A stretch of 64,000 bases of DNA from Lantana camara (lineage: Eukaryota > Streptophyta > Magnoliopsida > Lamiales > Verbenaceae). Below the pieces are notes generated by a model. The model saw only the letters and a list, made by a program, of their open reading frames with translations, did not search any database and was not told the origin of the DNA. A program made the translations under genes and the position numbers. The stretch lies in assembly GCA_037501455.1 (NCBI GenBank), contig CM074857.1:30896001-30960000 (forward strand), in the 5' to 3' direction. Below, piece by piece: positions 58,786 through 64,000 of the stretch (its first letter is position 1; the number at the start of each line of letters is the position of its first letter).

Positions 58786-60199
58786 CAAACTCCCAAAAAC
58801 TGATTAAAATTGACAGCAATAAGCAAGAAAACGCAGCAGATTGACTGCTGCAGTACAGTCCGAAAAACAGGGCAAAAATCATGTAAAAACAGGGCAACAA
58901 CTGATCTCATTTATCCCATCATGTTCAGGTAAGTTAGTCCATCAAATATGCAGCAAAACAACACCAAATTAGCATACAAGTCAGCCCCAAGGAAGCTTAA
59001 ACGTGAGAAGAAGAAATAAGTGATCATTTCATGAATTTTCCTCAAAATGCCATTAATGAAATCTCATGAATACTTCAACTACCATGTAATCAATGATCAT
59101 AAATGAGAAGAGGATGTCAAAACAATCATATTCAAGCTTGGAATCACTCAAAACCAATAAGAAACGAATGAGATCATCACAAATGCTCAAAACCTACAAT
59201 TTCTCAAATTCAGCCAAAAACTCATGAAACCATGATCAAAATTGGGTATGCATAGATTAAAATGATAAATATTGAATGTATATTACAATCCTAAGCTCAC
59301 CTTGTTTATTGGATGAAGGTTGGAAGAGATTTGAGCTCCAAAATCTCCATGGAAGGCAAGGTTACGGGATGAACTGGAAGTCAGTAGCTTTGGCTGAGAT
59401 TTCTTGTTTGTGTGAGGATAAGTTCGGTTAGGGATGAGTATGGGGAGATAGTGGGCTGAACTAGGGTTACAAGGACTCCAACCATAGTTAATTTGGTTAA
59501 GGTTTGATAAAGTTATGGTTATTTTAGTAAAATGTGGCAGTTTTGTCGCCGTTTCGTTTTTCGGTTGAATTTCAGAGGTCCAAATGATTTCGGAAAAATA
59601 TAAGGCTAAGTTTGTTAAACCCGAATCTTTGATACGAGTTCAACGAAGTTGACAAAACTCGAATCCGAGTTCCCGAGTTCAAGATATCACATACGGAACC
59701 AATGGTGCGCTAATTGCTCGTTAGCCCCCGACTTGGATTCCAAAAATCAAAATAAATTCGAAACTCATGCAATTGAACCCGAAAATATGAAACGAGCATA
59801 TATACGTATTCAAGACACATATAAGTCCAACATATTAAATTTGCATGAAATTTCGGTATCAAATCATATAGAAACGAAGCACGTAAATGTCACTCATAAG
59901 CAATGCAACAAGAAAATCCATAACATTTACAAATAATTAAAATTTAAATTCGTATATAAATTATAAATAAAATGCATGCATTAATGCTTTTAATAACAAA
60001 GTGCACTAATTAATTTCAACTAAAGTAAATGGACGAAATAAATTAAATATTTAATATTAAATAACTTAGGATATAAATAATTACCATTTTAATATTTAAA
60101 TAAAATTAAATATATATAAAACACGTATAAATAATTATCTCGTGTAATTTGGTAAACACGTACTTCATATCTGTACGACCAAAATATCGGGGCGTCACA

Positions 60200-60858
60200 C
60201 ATACACATATATTGAGCTCCTTAAAATTTTTAATTTAAAGTAACTTTGGTTTGATGGCCTGCAATTCTAAATTTTGGTATATTAAGTAGTAAGAAATCAA
60301 AAATCCTATTCGTACTTTTTAATATATATATATAGATTATGTTAATCATCCTATCTAAGTATTATTTACGCATTTAATTTATATTTTATTATATTAACTA
60401 AAGGAAGATTATATGATTTATTAAATTTAGATAGTTATAATTATATTAGTATTAGTTAATTGAAAAATACTACATTAAGATTAATTCATTAGTTTGTTAA
60501 AAAAATATTTTATGTAAATTATTCAATTATATTATATTGTTAATTAGATAAGTTTATAGAATTATAATATGATTATAATTTACGAAAGTTTATGAACTTA
60601 GATAATTAGAATTATGGACTTATATAATCAGAATTACATTAGGACTGATTTATTAAAAATTGTGTTATGTAACTCATTCAATTTAAATTATATTTTATTT
60701 TATATAATTACCTAAATTTATTAAAATTATAAATTGAATTAATTTGTTTGTTTCAATTTGTTAGATATATCTTATTATAACATTTTAAATTATAGGCCTT
60801 AAAATTAAAAAATGGACAACTTATATTATAAAATTTAAATAAAATTAATTAATATATT
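60200..60858. repeat. Duplicated locus copy 2, right side
   Basis: Matches 28830-30065 (for example GGTATATTAAGT, TAATTAGATAAGTTTATAGA, GGCCTTAAAATTAAAAAATG) without the MITE and SINEs. Interrupted at 60859 by Tat element 3. Confidence 0.85.
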
Positions 60859-61708
60859 TGATGAGGCATAAAAACGCGCTCGTATCAGAGCCGTCCACGT
60901 GTCACCATCAGTTAACTTGAAGACTATATGTTCGCATTGATGGGCTCGCAGGCCAACCCAGCCCACTCACTTACCAACTGGTACAGGCCCTTGAGCCTCG
61001 GCCAATTATTCATGTAAAGGGCCCGAGCCGACAGGCTTGGCGCTCACATCTCGGCCCTCAGGGTTGCCCTTCTCAGGATGGCCCCCACGCGAGGGTACGT
61101 TCGCGATGCTCGTGGTTTTGACGCTCCAGGGTCATCAGCCGCGGGAAACCCATCCGTGCGTCCTTCGAGCGCCACCAGTGCTCGAGTATGATCCTTCCCC
61201 ACCGTGATGGATTCGAACCCTAGCGGAGCGGACCTTGGGCCTTCCTCTCATGCGGCCCTCGACAACAACCTCTGACACCAAGGTAGTGGGCACCTCGTAC
61301 TGGGCACGCCGCCCACTTTTCAGAGCTATCACTCTCATGCCATCACGGACCGCCACGTGTTAGGGCAACACAGGTTTGGGACCACGCGGTCAATTTACCC
61401 GTTTTACCCTCACCCCTAACATATAAATAAGGGAGAACATATGCTCTCTCCCCCAAGTCATCTTCTGCATGCACATTGAATACATTGTTCTGGGTATTTT
61501 CCCACATCTTCTCAAGCTTCATATCATTCTCACCACAGTAGCATCACCCCTTTGCATCCTGTTCTCTTGGTGTTATCCTAGCTGGAAGAACCCACGCACA
61601 AGAGGAAACCCAAATCCTGAGGCCCTTACGCCTGTGATGGTCTTTCCCCTTTCACACAAATATTAAAGTGTTGTTGCATTTCTGGAAGTCCGATTTCTAG
61701 CACCACCA
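60859..61708 (+). repeat. 5' LTR of Tat element 3
   Basis: 850 bp from TGATGAGGCA to CACCACCA, where other copies end CACCATCA. It shares CACGTGTTAGGGCAACACAG and the TATA region with element 2 LTRs. Confidence 0.85.
61422..61429 (+). promoter_or_regulatory. TATA box of Tat LTR 3
   Basis: TATAAATA in CTAACATATAAATAAGGGAG, the same context as both LTRs of element 2. Confidence 0.75.
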
Positions 61709-61712
61709 TTTT

Positions 61713-61728
61713 TGGCGCCGTCTGTGGG
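61713..61728 (+). promoter_or_regulatory. Primer-binding site of Tat element 3
   Basis: TGGCGCCGTCTGTGGG, identical to that of element 1. Confidence 0.85.
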
Positions 61729-61808
61729 AAATCCATCACTACCATCCTTGACATCATTAGTTTCTTCCTCGGAAAGCTAGTTGAGATATAACACCTCCCA
61801 TTGCAGAA

Positions 61809-64000
61809 ATGGTGACAGCAACGAGATCTAGAGCCGTAGGAGACAAGGGCGCTCTTCCCCCAGTCAACGAAGAGAACGCGGAGAGCAACATCCTCGCCGG
61901 AGGTACGAACCCACCAGCTGCGGGAAATGGGGTCGAAAATGCAGAAACGGTGGTTGCAACTCTCCCACCTGGTGGGAACACTGTGGGAGGACCCAGTTCC
62001 GTTCTCCCACCTACGGCTCCCGCCACCAACGCTTCCGTCCCATACGCAGCCATGTATCCCATGGCCATGCCTCCACCGGGATACACTTTTATGCAACCCG
62101 GAATGATGCCCGGGGTGATGCCGATGGTCCAACCCTATCAGGTGGGGACACTGAATCTCCCCCTGTCATTGCCGAGAGAGATCCAAGGGGTGGAAATGCC
62201 CCAAATCACTACACCACAACTCAGGCGTTGTACGCGCAATGTGAAGGTCAAGCCGTGCAGAATGCTTGGGAACATTTTATCGCGGCCTACTTCCCCTCGC
62301 TGGCAGGCGCACGAGTGGCCCCACCTCTTGGAGGACTCCCGGCTCACCCGTTGACGATGGCACAAAACGCGTTGAGGGCCCAGCAACCTCCCCCTCTACC
62401 GCTTCAAGAAAACGAGACCCCCTCGAGGGTCCACCAAGGGCAGCAACCCGCTGGAAATGAGAAGGGCCCTCAAGATAAGAGAGCCCCTCAAAAGGAGGGG
62501 GTCGGAGACAATGAAGAGGTCCAATCAAGGGCTACAGAGAGGGCCAACCGCGGAAACATCGGAGACCCTCAGCTTGCCGTTGTGCAGAACTAGCTTAAGG
62601 GGCTCCAAAATGTGGTTGAGCAGCTCTCTCTAGCAAGGTCTCAAATCCCCCATGATGGGGACGAGAGGTCCAGGACCAGAGACGCTCGTCAGCCACACAG
62701 CCTAATTTCTCGGCACAGAAGGGAAGCCAGCTACGAGGGTCCCGACGACAGGGATTACAGGATCATGACCGGTGACTCACCCCTCATTGAGGAGGTACTG
62801 ATGACTCGCGCGGGGAAGGGCAAAATCCCCTCGTCTGTCAATAGGTACGATGGAACCACCGATCCAGCCGAGCATCTGGATCACTTTGTACATTTGATGC
62901 ATTTATATGATCACCCTAACAACTATTGGGCCAAAGTGTTCGTCACCTCCCTCACGGGAATGGCTCAAGACTGGTACAAAAAACTTCCCCCGCGCTCGAT
63001 TCGAGCCATCAATATGAAGCATTATGTCAACAAGGAATTTGTAGAAGAAGTGGCCAAGAAAAAGCCCCGCTCGCTGATGGAGATAAGGGACATAGCTGAT
63101 TCATTTTTCACTCTCGAAGATATGTATTCTGCAAGGGACCAGAAAATGGCACACGCCCCTCGCCCCGGCAAAGCCCCTGAAGACAGAGGAGATCCTACCC
63201 GAGGACGCCGCCGCAGCCCTATTCCCGCTCATTGCAATTCTTCACCTCCTCGGAAGTTCGAGCGCATCCCTCTCAACCGCCCTATAGCCGAAGTGTATGC
63301 CATGGCGGATAAGAAGTTGTTCAAAAGGCCGCCAAAGTTGAGAGAAACCGAGGCTCAGAAGCGCTCGGGAAAGTACTGCGCTTTCCACAAGTAGAAAGGA
63401 CACGACACCAACGAATGTGGCCAGCTTGAGGGTGAGGTTCAGAGGCTAATCGCTGGGGGGCACCTTAAGGAGTTCGTGAAGGTGTTAGAGAGGTATGATG
63501 AGCATTGCGCTGAGCGAGCGCGTACCTAACGAAGAAGCCGTTCACGATCGCGGAGTCCGCGCCACCATCACCCCGAGTCCAGCGACCGTGGCAAAGGGAA
63601 GGCCTCAGACATGGAAAACCAGCCCTTTGCGGTCATCCACATGATTGCTGGAGGACCCTCGGGTGGCGATTCTAACGCCTCTCGGCGTCGCTATGTTCGG
63701 AGTTACGATCAAAGATCTTCTCAATCCAGGCCAGTGGTTTCCATCGAAAGCTCATCACGCTCGGAAGGGAATGAGAGCGTAGGTTTTACAGAGAAAGATT
63801 TAGAGCATATTGTAACACCCCATGGGGTTGGTGAAACCTCTGGCTGCCCCATGGTGGTTAGCTTAGACGTTCACAACCACGTTGTAAAAAGGGTCTTAAT
63901 TGATAGTGGAAGCTCCGTGAATGTTTTGCCTTACTCCACGTTTCAAAAAATGAACATCACAAACATACCGCTCGAACCCCTCAGAACAGCCCTCGTTGGC
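61809..64000 (+). pseudogene. Tat element 3 gag-protease, frameshifted, stopped and internally deleted
   Basis: Starts at the ATG at 61809 (MVTATRSRAVG, as in element 2). About one base is lost near 62222, and the frame continues from 62228 (YAQCEGQAVQNAWEHF). In-frame stops: TAG 62591-62593, TAG 63392-63394 (element 2 keeps CAG) and TAA 63527-63529. The gag core (FVTSLTGMAQDWYKKL) is followed at once by INMKHYVNKEF. Element 2 has about 75 more residues between these points, so an in-frame deletion removed them. The knuckle-like CAFHK/KGHDTNEC is split by the second stop. Protease motif VLIDSGSSVNVLPY is present near 63890. RT and IN are outside the window. Confidence 0.9.

Larger units (their letters stand above)
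46574..60199 (-). repeat. LTR D, 5' LTR of a long-LTR element, split by a copia insertion
   Basis: On the minus strand it starts TGTGACGCCCCGATATTTTG (60199) and ends GGGTGCTACA (46574). Without the copia element and one CAAAC copy it is about 3.6 kb. It shares the layout of LTRs A-C but is clearly diverged. Predicted intron 46958-59300 (donor ACAAG|GTGAGC, branch CTGAA or CTGAC-like, acceptor TTGTGCAG|G, then GCTAGGCGGG); the copia element sits inside that intron. Palindrome cluster at 48513-48637. The outer end abuts duplicated-locus sequence at 60200; no partner LTR is present. Confidence 0.82.
60859..64000 (+). mobile_element. Tat-type Ty3/gypsy retrotransposon 3, 5' part (runs off right edge)
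   Basis: Plus strand: LTR, primer-binding site, gag and protease start. Closest in the window to element 2 (shared gag and LTR blocks). Flanking pentamer ATATT (60854-60858) on the left; the right end is outside. Confidence 0.93.

Noticed and set aside
39094..60199. One giant element with inverted LTRs produced by self-integration
   Set aside because: LTR C and LTR D are strongly diverged in sequence and length, and outer flanking pentamers do not match.

Overview
This is repeat-rich plant nuclear DNA, most likely from a flowering plant. The evidence is Ty3/gypsy elements of the Tat type, Ty1/copia and L1-type LINE relics, MULE-type inverted-repeat elements, tRNA-derived SINEs and a spliced WAT1-family transporter gene. 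I cannot name the species. No bacterial, organellar or rRNA sequence was recognised. The only host protein gene seen is the WAT1 fragment at 5.4-6.1 kb. Everything else with coding potential belongs to transposable elements, and most of it is broken.

Layout. 1-4719: Tat element 1, minus strand, running off the left edge, with gag fused to RT by an internal deletion. 4721-4997: AT-rich minisatellite. 5379-6088: WAT1 exons 1-3, minus strand. 6427-7886 and 8290-9827: two non-autonomous MULE-like elements. 11371-23702: complete Tat element 2, minus strand, with two LTRs, a decayed gag-pol and an antisense three-exon gene with its own TATA promoter. About 23.7-30.1 kb and 30.4-60.86 kb: two diverged direct copies of one locus that carries an L1-type LINE. 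The first copy took a solo LTR (A), a MITE and two SINEs. The second took a solo LTR (B, 33438-36081) and a 21-kb insertion complex (38934-60199). That complex has two related long-LTR elements head to head (LTR C forward, LTR D reverse), and a young 10-kb copia element sits inside LTR D. 60859-64000: the start of Tat element 3, plus strand, running off the right edge.

What stands out. (1) The copia leader carries four hairpins whose 17-18-nt loops are nearly identical while their stems differ but still pair. (2) The four long LTRs A-D each carry, at a comparable place, a cluster of GC-rich interrupted palindromes. All are built on the core CGCCCG, but the arms differ between families. (3) The same four LTRs share a predicted intron: an AAG|GT donor, a CTGAC-type branch site and a TTGCAG- or GTGCAG-type acceptor followed by a conserved GCTAGGCGGG. 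The palindrome clusters lie inside it. (4) The copia leader has its own cluster of CTAG-centred GC palindromes. (5) The antisense gene of Tat element 2 stays in one frame across two introns and is broken by only three stop codons and one small indel. The two copies of the duplicated locus also act as natural empty-site controls for the MITE and the SINEs.

Limits: all alignments were made by eye. Identities and ages are approximate, and lineage names for elements without coding sequence are inferences.
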